Assembly: GCA_027924645.1 (NCBI GenBank)
Contig: BSBN01000334.1
Span: 2,294,001 to 2,358,000 of the forward strand
From: Cunninghamia lanceolata
Lineage: Eukaryota; Streptophyta; Pinopsida; Cupressales; Cupressaceae
DNA: 64,000 nt
Direction: 5' to 3'
Of the stretch, positions 22,421 through 34,083 are shown piece by piece (position 1 is the first letter of the stretch; each line of letters opens with the position of its first letter). Below the pieces are notes generated by a model. That model was given only the letters and a program-made list of their open reading frames with translations, did not search any database and was not told where the DNA came from. The translations under genes were made by a program, and so were the position numbers.

Positions 22421-23330
22421 TATACCTTAAACCCTAATCCGTTAACCCTTAACCCTTAAACCTTAAACCCTAAACCCTATCTCTAAACCCTCTACCCTTG
22501 ACACTATACCTTAAAGCCTAATCCATTAATCCTCATCCCTAAATCCTCAACCTTCAACCCTTAAACCTTCAACCCTAAACCCTCTACCCTCGAGACTATG
22601 CCTTAAACCCTTAGAATCCCTTAAACCTTAAACCCTCAACCCTTAAACCCTTAATCCCTCAAACCTTAAACCTTTAAACCCTAAACTCTCAACCCCTAGA
22701 TACCCTTAAACCCTTAAACCCTATACCCTATACACTTAACCTTGGACACTCAATGTTGAACATTATCCCTCAACCTTCAAACCTCTTCCCTCAACCCTAT
22801 ACTTATGCCCTAAACCCTCAATCCTCATCCATATGCCTTATACCCTCAGCCTTAAACCCTAAACCCTATATCTTAAACACTCAACCTTGAACATTATCCC
22901 TCAACTGTAAACTCTCAACCCCCAACCCTATACCCTCAACCATATACTTAAGCCCTAATCCCTCAATCCTCAACCCTATACCTTAAACGCTAAAACCTAC
23001 ACCCACAAACCCTCATCCCTATACCCTATAACCTCACCCTTATACTCTAAACCCTGAATATTGTGCCTCAACCCTATACTTAAAACCTAAACCATACACT
23101 CTCAACCCAAGTCACCCTATGCCTTATATACCCTCAATCCATATTGTAAACCCTAAACCCAATATCCTAAACCCTAATCCCCATACCTTACACACTTAAT
23201 CTTATACACTCAACAAGATGAATATTATCCCTCAACTGTAACCCTCTACCCTCTATCTACCCTCAACTTATTACTTAAGCCCTAATCCCTCAACCCTCAT
23301 CCCTATACCTTAAACCCTAAACCCAAAACC
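22420..23330. repeat. Degenerate plant telomere-like array
   Basis: C-rich strand on plus; imperfect CCCTAAA and CCCTCAA units. No run of perfect repeats exceeds a few units, so this is an interstitial or transposon-borne array and not a chromosome end. Confidence 0.75.
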
Positions 23331-23528
23331 CTTACATACATACATACATACAAGCATACATACATACATAGATACAAGCATACATACATACATAAATACA
23401 TACATACAAACATGCATACATATATACATACATACAAGCATGCATACATACAACCATACATACATACATACATACATACAAGCATACATACATACATATA
23501 AGCATACATACATACAAGCATACATACA

Positions 23529-23560
<32 letters not shown>

Positions 23561-23640
23561 AGCATACATACATACATATAGGCATACATACATACATGCA
23601 TACATACATACATACAAATATATATACAAACATATAAACA
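23331..23640. repeat. (CATA)n tetranucleotide microsatellite
   Basis: About 310 bp of ACAT units broken by CAAG and TATA variants. Its period of four opens several frames that read as Met-Tyr-Val-Cys repeats; these are artefacts. Confidence 0.95.
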
Positions 23641-23685
23641 TAAAACACTTAAAAACCTTGAACATAAAACATTCCAAGCAAGACA

Positions 23686-23815
23686 TAACACGAGTGTGTT
23701 ATAACGTGCTTGCATTATGTCAGACTTGACAAACATCGGGCAAACTTTTACAAATAAGGGAAAAATACAAAACAAAACATAATGCGAGTGCATTATAATG
23801 CACTCACGTTATATG
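23686..23815. repeat. Two palindromic element B motifs near the right end
   Basis: ATAACACGAGTGTGTTATAA near 23686-23705 followed by a TGCTTGCATTAT half, and ATAATGCGAGTGCATTATAA at 23779-23798 followed by its inverted half to 23815. Same core as the left-end motifs. Confidence 0.55.
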
Positions 23816-24645
23816 TTTCTTTGGGAATCCCAAGCCTTAGGCTAGGGATTTGCTTTGGATTTCCAACCCAAAGGATTGGAGTGCCTTCCCAATGTCCAAA
23901 GACATGTTTTTGCATATTCTATAGGATTTCACATAATTTCATTCATGCTAACCCTCAGATTTGCACGTGTTTCAAGGTTGAACAAATCAAAGACCTAGGT
24001 AATGTTAGGATTTCTCTTAGCTATTTAACGATGTAATTTTTTCACATTTTGACAATGTTAAGCCTTCATCTTTAATTTCTTTTATTTGTCTGTCCATTTT
24101 TTTTGGCAAAAACCAGTGTTTGATATTTTTTTCTTTATAAATTAATTGTTCATTGAAATTTCAAATAAATTACATTTTTATAAACTAGACTCCATTCTAC
24201 ACATATTAAAAAAGAAAATTAATTTTCAATTAGTTTTCAAAATGTATAGGGGTAGCATGGCCAAAATTCTATTTTCAGGATGTGTCCACTTTGAAAATTA
24301 GTTAAAAATCAAATATTCATTAAACAATTATCAGAAAAATTAGGCATAAACTACATGTTGTTAGCTAATTTCTCACTGAAGTGATTTTAAAAGTACCCAA
24401 AAAAGTTTACCTTTTGAGGGAGCCACAAAACACACTATGTTATATTTTTTTGACAAAAACAACACCAATTTCTGTGGCTCCCTTTTTTGAACCCCTTAAT
24501 CTATACCAATTTTTTTAAAAATAGTAGTTTAGAAAGTAGACTCAGAGAACTATGAACATTGTTTTTGTTTCATCTTGAAATTTTGAGTGTAACTATGCTC
24601 AATTTCTCATCCAAGGTCAGTATTTCCTGATTTCAGAAAAAAGTG
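23816..24645. other. Right subterminal region of element B
   Basis: Non-coding AT-rich sequence. Read inward from the right end, it resembles 54350-54520 of the second copy (a shared CTGA...TCAGG segment and GAGTCTA-TTTC box), which is the basis for linking the two elements. Confidence 0.45.
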
Positions 24646-24690
24646 GCCACTTAAGACCCCTTTTTGGCCCCCATCTTCCTACACTTACCC
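24646..24690 (-). repeat. Right terminal inverted repeat of element B
   Basis: Reading inward on the minus strand it starts GGGTAAGTGTAGGAAGATGG and continues GGGCCAAAAAG, mirroring 12774-12812. The adjacent bases 24691-24694 are AAAC. Confidence 0.7.
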
Positions 24691-24694
24691 AAAC

Positions 24695-25390
24695 ATTTTT
24701 CATGACTAAGAGACAGGTTATGATCTTGCATCTTTGAAGGATTTTTTCTAAGTTTGTCAGTGCTTCTTCATAAGAATCTCCATAAGTGGTTAAATCATCC
24801 ATATACACTTTTGTAGAGTCATGGGAAAAATAAAAAAGGATGCTTAAAAAAATTCTTTGAAATTTTGTAGGTGCATTACAGAGTCCAAATGGAAGGACTG
24901 AATAGGCATAGGTCCCCCATGGACATGTGAATGTAGTCTTATCCTGATCCTCTAGGGCTATTTTGCTCTGATTATAGCCATTGAATCCATCTACGAAAGA
25001 AAAATAATTCTTCCCTGCCAAGGAACCCAATACCTAGTCAATGAAAGGAAGAGGAAAGTGATCTTTCCTAGTGGTTGTATTCAATTCTCTGTAGTCTACA
25101 CAAACCCACCACTTACCTCCTTTTTTGGGTATGATGACTAGTGGGGATACCCATTGTCTATCTGATATAGGATATATGAATCATACATCTAGTAGTTTTT
25201 GCAATTCATTCTTTACTATGTCTCTTACAACATGGTTCATTCTCCACTCAGGTTGCCTAACTAGCCTACATCCCTCATTGACGTAAATTGTATGCATATA
25301 GATGTTAGGGTCTATGCCCTTCATATCATGATAGTCCCAGGAAAATGCTATTTTGTGATTTTGTAGCATTTTTATCAATTTAGACTACTG
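24695..25390 (-). pseudogene. Element A reverse transcriptase, main part
   Basis: Minus-strand reverse transcriptase: WVSPLVIIPKKGGKWWVCVD, YRELNTTTRKDHFPLPFID, KNYFSFVDGFNGYNQ, VLPFGLCNAPTKFQR and the catalytic box VYMDDLTTYGDS at about 24786-24812. An in-frame TAG follows PLPFID where relatives have Gln, a TGA lies near 25179, and a frameshift follows near LQRCK. The frame ends at 24695, where element B was inserted, and resumes at 12769. Confidence 0.9.
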
Positions 25391-27148
25391 CACAACTATC
25401 AATTAACTATTGATATTAAGTGTCATGCCTTGTGTAATGTCAACTAGTGTTGCAAATGTCAGAATAGAAGCAATGTCTATGACTATGGGGCACCAAATGA
25501 TGAAACATGCAGCTAGTAGAAGCATAGGCTTGCATGTTGATTGAAGGTAGAATATTATGTAGTGGGCAAGTCAGCCATACTAGACATGGGTCTTTTTGCG
25601 GTCCCTTCCATAAGTATTTTGTATCACATTGGAAAGCACTTCATCCTCATCCTGTATATTTAACAATGGGATTCCTTCAATTGTCATTAATGTTTGAAGA
25701 GAATATTGGTCAGTATCCTCTAGTTCTAGCCAAATAGCTTGCTCTATATCAGCAAAAGGTTGTGCTGGGGGATAAAAGACTAATTTCTTAGTTATATTTC
25801 CATTGGAAATTATCATATTCACATACCTGCATCCTATCAAGGCATCTTTTGTTGCCAACCAAGGTCTCCCTAGGATGAGTGGATATCCTCCTAAGCTGCC
25901 TTGGGTTGTAGGACCATAAAGTCTACAGGGTATTCCCATGAATCTAATGTAATCATGCTAGATCTTCAATGACCCTTTCAGGTTTGATAGTTGACCTATT
26001 TGCTAACTATAAGATTGTTGAAGTAGGTCTTAAGTTAATCAACTAAAGATTATTCATTATTTCCTTTGACATAACATTTATGGATATACCCAAGTCAATC
26101 AAAGTGTTTTTGATAAGGGTACCATTAATGTTCACATCGACTATAGGGCTTCCAGGATCTGCATATTTTTGGATAGCCATGTTGCCGAACATGATATCAA
26201 AAAGTTGTCCTATAACATGCATTATCTGAGGATCTTTTCTCTTTTTTCCTAGTTTCTTAAGGCATGGTTCCCTTATAGCTTTGATATACATAAGTACATC
26301 CTTGATAGTTTGGATTAGGGGAATTTTTACACAGACATTTTTTAATTGCCTAATAAAATCAAAGTCAAGTTCAGATGGAGGTGGTGTTGTTTGTATGTTT
26401 AATCTTTATGGAAATGGAGGGTTCTTGGTAATGTTTTCTTCCTGCGGTGAGGTTTTCTCAAGAGAGATATGCTAGTTATTTGAATGATTGTTAGTGTCAG
26501 AAGTTGGTTCTTCATCAACAAGTTCCATGATAAGTGGAGATGGAGGTCTAACAAGCATTTTGCCCAAGCGCAAGTGAAAATCACTAACCTCAACTATATA
26601 AGTTGGGTATTGGATGTTTTCATTAGTATAAGCATTTTGAACAAGCTCGTTGTTAGGATTTGGTGTAGGTTGGGCTGGTAATTGAGTGGCTCTATGTAGA
26701 ACAGGAGTAGGTAAAGCTACATTTGGCATAATGGCACGTTGTTGAGGCCCGACTTGTTGTGGCTATAGTTCATATTTGAGTTTTGCCAAGGTTGATTTCC
26801 ATGCCACTGTTGTGACAATGGGTTTTGATTGGTCTGCCACTATGGATTATAATTTGAGGTTTGGAATGGATGCTTTGGCCATAACCCCTATTGTTGGTTC
26901 CAGCTAGGTGGCATAGTTGCCCAAGGATGTTGTGGCATGTTATACCAAGGTGCATTGCGCCAATTAGGGATGTTTGAAGTAGATGATGAAAATGAAATAT
27001 TATTGGTCAAGGGGTCCTAAGGCATACCTTGTCATTGCTACCAAGGCCTTCATTATGCAATATAAAACACTTGACCTTCTTCATCCTCTATGGTTTGGAA
27101 ATCTACCTTCTCACTCTTTTCCTCTGAAATGTTGTCAATATGTTTGCA
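25391..27148 (-). pseudogene. Element A late gag and aspartic protease region
   Basis: From 27148 downwards: a gag tail with KHIDNISEEKSEKVDFQTIE, a Pro/Asn-rich linker, then the protease-like segment NTLIDLGISINVMSKEIMNN at 26050-26130 (the DLG variant of the protease active site) and LGGYPLILGRPWLAT near 25850. Many stops and frameshifts. The upstream edge is where element C was inserted. Confidence 0.8.
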
Positions 27149-27153
27149 CTTAC

Positions 27154-28088
27154 TGTATATCAAAAAATTTGGATTTGTAAATGGAAATGATGAAACAATT
27201 GAAATGCATAACCTAAACCCAAATAATTCAATACCTCGAAGATGCAAGATGAGCTTGATTGATCAATTTGTTGTGTTGGTTGCTCGATTCTGCAGCATAA
27301 CATTAAGATGAAGATGATATGAAGATGATAGCTGAAGGATGCAAAGGCTCTAATGATATTTTGACAGAATAATGGTACTTGAAGCTCCATGCATTATAGA
27401 AAATTTGGCAGAATAATGGTACTTGAAGCTCAATGCATTATAGAAAATTTGGCAGAATAATGGTACTTGAAGCTCAATGCATGCTAAAGGCTTGTGAGGG
27501 GGTTGATTTATAGGAAAGGCTTGGTTCTAATGGACAGCTGAGATTAAAAAGCTAATTGATTGATGTGGACGGCTAGGATTGATTTGGTTATCCCACTCTT
27601 CAAGGGAGTTGTAGTCATTTGACAAGTGTCAAGGAGAATAGGGCTCATGTGTGTTTGTGTACATAAAAAGTACTACATATAAAATATATTAAATAAAAGG
27701 CTGTAGTACCACTTATCTTTTTTAAATGAAAGAGGCACACATGTCGGCTAAATGATAAGATAAATTAATTAATTAAATAAAATTTATTTAATTAATTAGA
27801 AAGTCGGCTTATAATGAGAACTTAATTCAAATAAAATATTTGAATTAGTTGGGATATGAGTTGGATATTAATTAAATAAATAAAATTTATTTAATTAATT
27901 AGCTAAGTGGGATTAGGATATGATGTGGAAATTAATTAAATAAATAAAATTTATTTAATTAATTGGCTTAATGGATAAATGGGATTAAGAGTGGGATTTA
28001 GGACAAAATGCTACATGATGTCTAGGATAATGTTTTAACAAGGTGTTGCAAGACATGAACAAAGTTGGGACAAATTTGGGTGTCTACA
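27154..28088 (-). repeat. 3' LTR of element C
   Basis: Ends TGTAGACACCC...TTGATATACA on the minus strand. Contains three near-identical units of about 47 bp around 27365-27480 (AATGGTACTTGAAGCTCAAT) and three palindromic AATTAATTAAATAAATAAAA blocks around 27765-27960. Confidence 0.93.
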
Positions 28089-28102
28089 TTTTGCCCCTCT
28101 TT
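28089..28102 (-). other. Polypurine tract of element C
   Basis: AAAGAGGGGCAAAA on the minus strand directly precedes the 3' LTR start TGTAGACACC, as expected for the plus-strand primer. Confidence 0.85.
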
Positions 28103-30972
28103 GAGATGATGTTCGAGATGATAAGATTTGTGTCGAGTAACATCATTTCAAAGAAGCTATGGTATGGATAGAGGATAGGATAGTGATGATGATGTAAGGA
28201 TGAAATGGGATAATGATGATGAAAATAGAAAGATAGGATGATGATGCCCCCTCGAGAGGTTAGGCGGGTTGGACAAACACGGATAGGCTCTCGAAAAGAA
28301 ATGGCTTGGCTGCAAAAGAAAGATAAGGGGGTAGATAGATAAAAGGATGATGCGTTATGCTGCAATGAAGGTGAGCAACCATAATGTTTGATATAGCACC
28401 AGACGTTATGCACCAAGGTATGAGGACCAAGGTGACGATGTGTCTTATGCCCCAGTGTAATACAACCTTGTCTGGATACAAGATATGAATATTAGCTGGA
28501 TATGATATGGATGAGATGCAAATGCAAGATAAAAAGATAACACACACAAGCAAGCAAGCAAGCATGCACAAATGATTCAAAAACAAACAAGGTATTGCCC
28601 TTATCAAGCTGTAAACCAATGATTAATTGTTTGATTATTTTGTTGTTGAGAGTGTTGTCATTGTGGGGAAAGCTATATCCCTAGATCAACACAAGGTTGT
28701 TTGCTGAGTTGGTTGGTTGGTTGTTTGATTCAGTTGACTTACAACAAGGCTAGGATCAAGACCATTGATTGCAATTGGATAACTTGGCTTGATTGATTAA
28801 CGTGATTGGTATGGATTAAAGATTGACTTGCATTTGGATCATTGCTTAGATTGATTGGAAGATGATTGAAGGATGATTAGATGAAGTGATGATTGGATTG
28901 ATGTGCTATGATAGATTGATTGGAAGAAGTTGTTTATTGATGATGTATAAGATAGATGATAGAAGAAATGATGAGAGAAGAAAGAGGAAAATCACTTGTG
29001 CCTGAATCTGGGCACTTCCTTCGTACTCCAGACTGCCTACATACCCTGTATCCATGGGATCAAGGCACTTAACGATGGAAATGAGATGTAGTTCTGATTG
29101 TTTTATTGATGAGACGATGAAAAATGGATTGAATTGATCAAGTTATGGATTGATGAAATGTTGATGATGGGATGATATGTGTTGGAATGATTTGTTGTTG
29201 ATTGGATTTGTTTTGATGGCTAGCTTGATGTGCTTTGGTTTTGATGTTTGCTATTGTTGGGTTGATTGTTTTGATGATTGGATTGTGTTGAATGATGATA
29301 GTGATGCTATGATGATTAGAGTGTCGACTCAATCTAAGCATAAGCAAGCATTCTTAGTATGCTCAAAGGATGTAAAACAAACAAGGTGTTGCCCTTGTCA
29401 AATCATAAACCAATGGTTGATTGTGTCATTGATGAGGATAGTGTTGTCATTGTGGGGAAAGCTATATCCCTAGATCAACACAAGGATGTGGGAATGATAT
29501 ATCCCATTGATGATGATTGATGATGATTGATTGGGCTCATGACAAGATTAGGATCAAAACCAGTTGATTTGATTGGATAATGTTCCTTGATTCATTAGTT
29601 TGCTTGATATGGATTAGTGTGACATGGATTTAAGATCATTGCTTAGATTGATTTGATTGATATGACTGGAAGAAGTGATTGATTGAAATGGATGAATGAA
29701 TGTTATTGATAAGAAGAATTGATGATGATAATTTTGATTTTGATTGATGTTGATGGAGTGGATTGTTTTGGATGATGATTGAATTGATCTTATTGCTTGG
29801 ATTTTTTGTTGGATATTTGATTTTTTTGGATTTTTTGACATATTTAATTTTTTTTTGTAGTTTTTGAAATGTTTTGGGATGTCAATGGATTTACAATTTA
29901 GGTAGCTGTTGTGCTAGATACCAATGACAAGGGAGAAAGCCAAGTCTAGGTGCAAGGGATGGATAAAAGAATGGGCTCATAGTAAATGTGATGGCAAGAT
30001 CATGATATATGGATGGATAAAAAGATAGGCCATAAAAGGGATGGATGCATGCCTCATGATGAATGGATAGGTAGGCTATAGTGGAAAGCTCATGATAAAC
30101 AAATGGGGATACGCTGTAAGATGGAAAGCTCATAATAAGGATATGCCATAGTGGATGGATCATAAGGGAGCTAGGATGTGATCTGCAAAGGCTATGTTGC
30201 ATAGGAGGAACTTGCCCCATTCTAGGTGGTAATGCTTAGGATTTTTTCATGACAAAGTTCATGACCAAGGGATAACATGATTGGATTGGTTTGAATGAGA
30301 TGGATAAATGGTCAATGGATAGGACTTGGTTTGGAAAGAAGGTATGTCAAGAAATATCCAAACATGTTTCAACATTTTGCCCCTATATCTTCATCAAGAT
30401 CAAAAGGCAGAGGATGGATAAATGGGTTCAATGGATAGACATGTTTATGTAATGGCTAAGGATGGTAGGATGGTGTGGTAATGGTATGATGGGATAGATA
30501 GTTTGGAAATGGATAGGTTGGATGAGACAATGTGCCCCCAAGTGTAAGTGACATAGAAGATCAACCTACACATGACGCCTGTTTGCCAGGTTTTCATCAT
30601 GGTACTTATCCAAGGCACCTGTTTACCAGGTTTTCACCATTGGACGAAGGGATTTCTCTTTACTTTTTTGATTTTTGATTTTTTTTTTTTCTTTTAGATG
30701 GGTTGACAATTACACATGGCACCTGTTTGCCAGGTTTTCACCATGGTAATGGATAGGAGGGACTCAAGTGGCTAGTGCGATGGATGTTGGTGGTCCCGTT
30801 AGAGAGAATGATGTCTTCGCATGGACCATGTCATTATGCTCATAGATGTTGATAATGGATTGCATGGATGGGAGATGGAGTAGGTAGATAGTGGATGATG
30901 AAATAGATTATGAAAGGTTCATGCAAGGATAGATGGATCGGGATAGTGGACTATGATGTGGATTATGTAGGC
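28103..30972 (-). other. Non-coding 3' interior of element C
   Basis: About 2.9 kb with no convincing coding. It contains a diverged ~790 bp duplication (the segment near 28590-28690, with GTCATTGTGGGGAAAGCTAT, recurs at 29380-29485) and three copies of CACCTGTTTGCCAGGTTTTC-like sequence near 30571, 30617 and 30719, each with ACCTG/CAGGT arms able to pair. Confidence 0.6.
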
Positions 30973-33828
30973 TTATGCAAAAGCATGGACCATAGGGATA
31001 GCATGGCGGAGATATGCAAGATAATGGATGGAAGATGGGTAGATGTAGATATGTGAAGGTGCTGCGGAGTGGAAGGGAATCATGACCAACGGTTGCACAC
31101 ACCATGATAAACATTGAAGCTTTTGATGAGATGGTGGTGTAGGAAGCAATGGAGATGTTTGCTTAGGAGATGGTTGATGAAGTGATTTAGGAACCCACAT
31201 AGATTTAGTATTTTTAGTGCTTTTGTTTTGCTTGTGGGATTTTTGAAGGGAATGGAAGTTTTGGATGGAAATAGGCTTTTGGATGGAGGTAGGTGATTGG
31301 GATTCTTGAGATGTGGAGGAGGATGCCTCATTTGACTTGCTAGCTATTTGCTTAGGAACCCAAACCATTTTGCTTTTGGGCTTTGCTTTTGGAGGTAAGG
31401 GTTTGGATGGTTGCTTAGATGTGGATGAAGATGTCTCATTCGCTTTGCTAGCTGTTTGCTTAGGAACCCAAACCATTTTGCTTTTGGGCTTTGCTTTTGG
31501 AGGTATGGGCTTGGATAGCTTTTTGGATTTCTTTGATTTGGTTCTTTGCATTGATTTTTCATGTTTGTGCCCTAAGGCATGATAGTTCTTTGGATTTTTG
31601 GTAGGACTTTTAGCTTTATAGGTAGAGGCATCAAATTTTTTGCTTTTGAATCCCATGGCATGGGTGGAGTGGATGAAATGATTGGAAGCTTTATGCTTAG
31701 GTGATGTGTGCTTTTGTTGGCCATGATTAGGGATGTAAGGATACTTATGAATGATATGTATGTTAGGTGTTGGAAGCAATGGTGGCAAGGTGGATGGAGG
31801 GATATTTGGAGTTGGTAAAAGTGGAGGCAAGGTGGATGGCGGAAGGTGTATGGTCACATGCTTTTGACATTTATAGGATGATGGAGATGGAATGGCTACA
31901 TATGTTTTGGGTATATGATGGGGGGTGTGATGAAAAGTGGTAGGTTTAGGATGCATGAAAGGATTGCCAACATCTTGGCCTTGTTTACCTTGGGGTGTGT
32001 ATCCAAGGCCATATGAGCATGGAGGCATTTTGACATGGTTTGGCTCCAAAATACCTTGTTCATAAAGGCCTAGACCTTTGCCTTGGTAGTTCATGTTTTG
32101 GAGTATGCGATGGACAATGGGACTAGCTCTGGTTTGAACACTAGACTTGAGCTCTTTATTAGATGGAGAAGGTGAAGTGGATAGAGGTCGTTGTTGTCCT
32201 AAGGAAGAATATTTATGGACAAAGGTGGTAAAACCAATAGGACATGATGGTGGACTTGAAGTGGAATCGATGGTCAATGTGAAAGGAGGATCATTAGGAT
32301 CTTGCTTATGTTCATGTTGATCCAAGTTATTGGTATGATCTTTTATGCTTACTTGGGGGACAAGTGTCTCATCATGACAAGTTGATGTTTGCTCATTATG
32401 GATAGGGCTAAATGGTAGATGACTAGGAGCAATGTGGATATCTTGGTCATGGATAGATATAGGATTATGGATAGGATCAAGGTGCTCATGGATAGCTTCT
32501 TCATAGGTATCATCTTGATCATAAAGAAGGTAAATGTTATGGATGGGTTGCATGGAAGTGTTTTGATCTTGAGTTGGACTAGGGCTTAATGTTTCCACAT
32601 GTTTAAGATTATGCTCTTGACATACCTCTTGACTTTGGATGGAAGTGGAAGGTTCTTGAGTGGACTTGATAGGCTCTTGATAGTTATCAACATGAAGGCA
32701 TGATGGCTCTTGACTTAGGCTTGTGGTTGGAGACTCTTGAATAGACTTGTTGGCTTGTACGTCACATGATGGGCTTAAAGGGCTAGGTATGTTAATGGAA
32801 GCCTCTTGAAGAGGCTCAAGGATATGTGAACCACATGATGAGATTATAGGATTGGACATGACCTTTGGAAGTTCATTGGTAGGCTCATGAATTAGTGTTT
32901 GACATGGAGGTAGTTTATTCCTAGCTAGTAGCCAATGGATCACATCCTTTGCAAGTGTATGGGTGGATGGAAAATATAATGGATGTATGATAATGGTAGT
33001 TGGTGTTGGATTAGGATTAGGACTAGGATTAGGTTGAGACCTAATTGGATTGGATGGATTAGGATTTGGACTAGATGGGGGTGATGATGTGGCACGATTT
33101 CCCATTATAGGTGGGTACACCTTGTAAACAATTGAGACAAATATTGGACATTGATTTGTATTATGGCCTTTGGTCCTATGGTATGCACAATAATCATGTT
33201 CATCATATGGACTTTCTTCACATGGTTTGACTTTAGGAAGTTCAATGAGTTTTGCTTCAAGCATCCTTTGTAAAACTCTCTCAGCCGCATCCTTTGGTGA
33301 ATGATTAGAATGACATGGTGAGGAAGGTAATGAAGGGCTTGGTGGTTTGGAAGGTAAAGGGATCAATGGACTATGATTGGGATCACATGGTGGTGTTGGG
33401 ATAGGATTAGTTGGCTCATGTGATGGCATGTGATTGGATGGTGGTGGCCACTCTAGATTGGTATCTCCCTTGTCAAAGGTTATTAGATCTTGCATAGGAT
33501 AACTTGGTCTTGTTTGATTTATGTACAAGGGGCCATTGGGATTCGGATATGATTCTTGTTGGAAAGGTGGATTTAGATCTATCAATGGTGTTTGGTGGTC
33601 TTGTTGAAAAGGTGTTTTTGAACTTACTTGATTTATATATAAAGAGCCATTGGGACTTGGATGTTGTTCTTGAAATATCACTTGATTTCTTTGTGGATGG
33701 GCTTGGTAGTGCATTGGAATGGTGGTATGAGGGATTGGATAAGCTTGAGGTGGATGTTCATAGGTTGATATGGCATTGACTTGGTGGATAGGTGGATTAA
33801 GTTGATAGGAAGTGGATGGATATGACAT
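30973..33828 (-). CDS. Element C Gag-like protein with zinc knuckle and G-patch
   Basis: An open frame of 951 codons, Pro/Ser/His/Lys-rich. A Tat-like zinc knuckle (CAYHRTKGHNTNQC) lies at about residues 212-226, and a G-patch (NYQGKGLGLYEQGI) at about residues 573-600; G-patches bind RNA or help proteases in other retroelements. The C-terminal third is strongly basic with three MVWVPK-type repeats. No protease active site follows the knuckle and no polymerase is encoded. A further N-terminal piece lies upstream in the same frame beyond one TAA (33874-34083). Likely binds the element's RNA; low complexity in the middle suggests weak constraint. Confidence 0.75.
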   Translation of the reverse strand: MSYPSTSYQLNPPIHQVNAISTYEHPPQAYPIPHTTIPMHYQAHPQRNQVIFQEQHPSPNGSLYINQVSSKTPFQQDHQTPLIDLNPPFQQESYPNPNGPLYINQTRPSYPMQDLITFDKGDTNLEWPPPSNHMPSHEPTNPIPTPPCDPNHSPLIPLPSKPPSPSLPSSPCHSNHSPKDAAERVLQRMLEAKLIELPKVKPCEESPYDEHDYCAYHRTKGHNTNQCPIFVSIVYKVYPPIMGNRATSSPPSSPNPNPSNPIRSQPNPSPNPNPTPTTIIIHPLYFPSTHTLAKDVIHWLLARNKLPPCQTLIHEPTNELPKVMSNPIISSCGSHILEPLQEASINIPSPLSPSCDVQANKSIQESPTTSLSQEPSCLHVDNYQEPIKSTQEPSTSIQSQEVCQEHNLKHVETLSPSPTQDQNTSMQPIHNIYLLYDQDDTYEEAIHEHLDPIHNPISIHDQDIHIAPSHLPFSPIHNEQTSTCHDETLVPQVSIKDHTNNLDQHEHKQDPNDPPFTLTIDSTSSPPSCPIGFTTFVHKYSSLGQQRPLSTSPSPSNKELKSSVQTRASPIVHRILQNMNYQGKGLGLYEQGILEPNHVKMPPCSYGLGYTPQGKQGQDVGNPFMHPKPTTFHHTPHHIPKTYVAIPSPSSYKCQKHVTIHLPPSTLPPLLPTPNIPPSTLPPLLPTPNIHIIHKYPYIPNHGQQKHTSPKHKASNHFIHSTHAMGFKSKKFDASTYKAKSPTKNPKNYHALGHKHEKSMQRTKSKKSKKLSKPIPPKAKPKSKMVWVPKQTASKANETSSSTSKQPSKPLPPKAKPKSKMVWVPKQIASKSNEASSSTSQESQSPTSIQKPISIQNFHSLQKSHKQNKSTKNTKSMWVPKSLHQPSPKQTSPLLPTPPSHQKLQCLSWCVQPLVMIPFHSAAPSHIYIYPSSIHYLAYLRHAIPMVHAFA

Positions 33829-33873
33829 GTGGCTATAAGGTGGATTAGGTTGATAGGAAGTGGCTAAGGATTG

Positions 33874-34083
33874 TTATACTTGTCGAGCTTGACTAGTGGT
33901 TAAAAGGTGTTGGACTTGGGCTATGGAGTGTTGTAGTTGAGGTGATTGGCTTGCGTGGGGTTGAGCTTTTTGGATGAAGAATTGTAATATTTCAATGGCA
34001 TCTTGGTTTAGGGGTTGTAATCCTTGATAAAGATTTTGGAGGAATCTTTGGAATTTAATTTCTAGGTCCTCTAGTGTAGACAT
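33874..34083 (-). pseudogene. N-terminal piece of element C Gag
   Basis: Begins MSTLEDLEIKFQRFLQNLYQ at 34083 and is in the same frame as the 951-codon frame, separated by one TAA near 33874-33876. It is probably the true start of Gag, since it follows the leader and has helical Gag-like character. Translation of the main frame may now start at the internal Met at 33828. Confidence 0.6.

Larger units (their letters stand above)
12774..24690 (+). mobile_element. Element B: 11.9 kb DNA element with terminal inverted repeats
   Basis: Both ends carry related inverted repeats (GGGCGGGTGCTAAAAGATGG on the left; GGGTAAGTGTAGGAAGATGG reading inward from the right), followed by GGGCCAAAAAG. The flanks duplicate AAAC (12770-12773 and 24691-24694); a 3 bp AAA duplication with an extra terminal C is equally possible. 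Removing the element restores the reverse transcriptase frame of element A at HEKCFMM. Contents: a broken multi-exon gene, PPR fragments, a solo LTR, palindromic motifs and telomere-like repeats. No transposase is visible. Superfamily uncertain; CACTA-like is a guess from subterminal repeats. Confidence 0.75.

Noticed and set aside
20400..23330. A true chromosome end or telomere
   Set aside because: Units are degenerate, mixed with CT-rich blocks, and flanked on both sides by element B sequence.
23303..23793. Long overlapping minus-strand frames rich in Met-Tyr-Val-Cys, and a plus-strand His-Thr-Tyr frame
   Set aside because: They arise from the (CATA)n microsatellite, whose four-base period lacks stops in several frames.
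31313..31582. Plus-strand frames inside element C (also 33504-33779)
   Set aside because: Antisense to the Gag-like frame, repetitive because Gag has repeated motifs.
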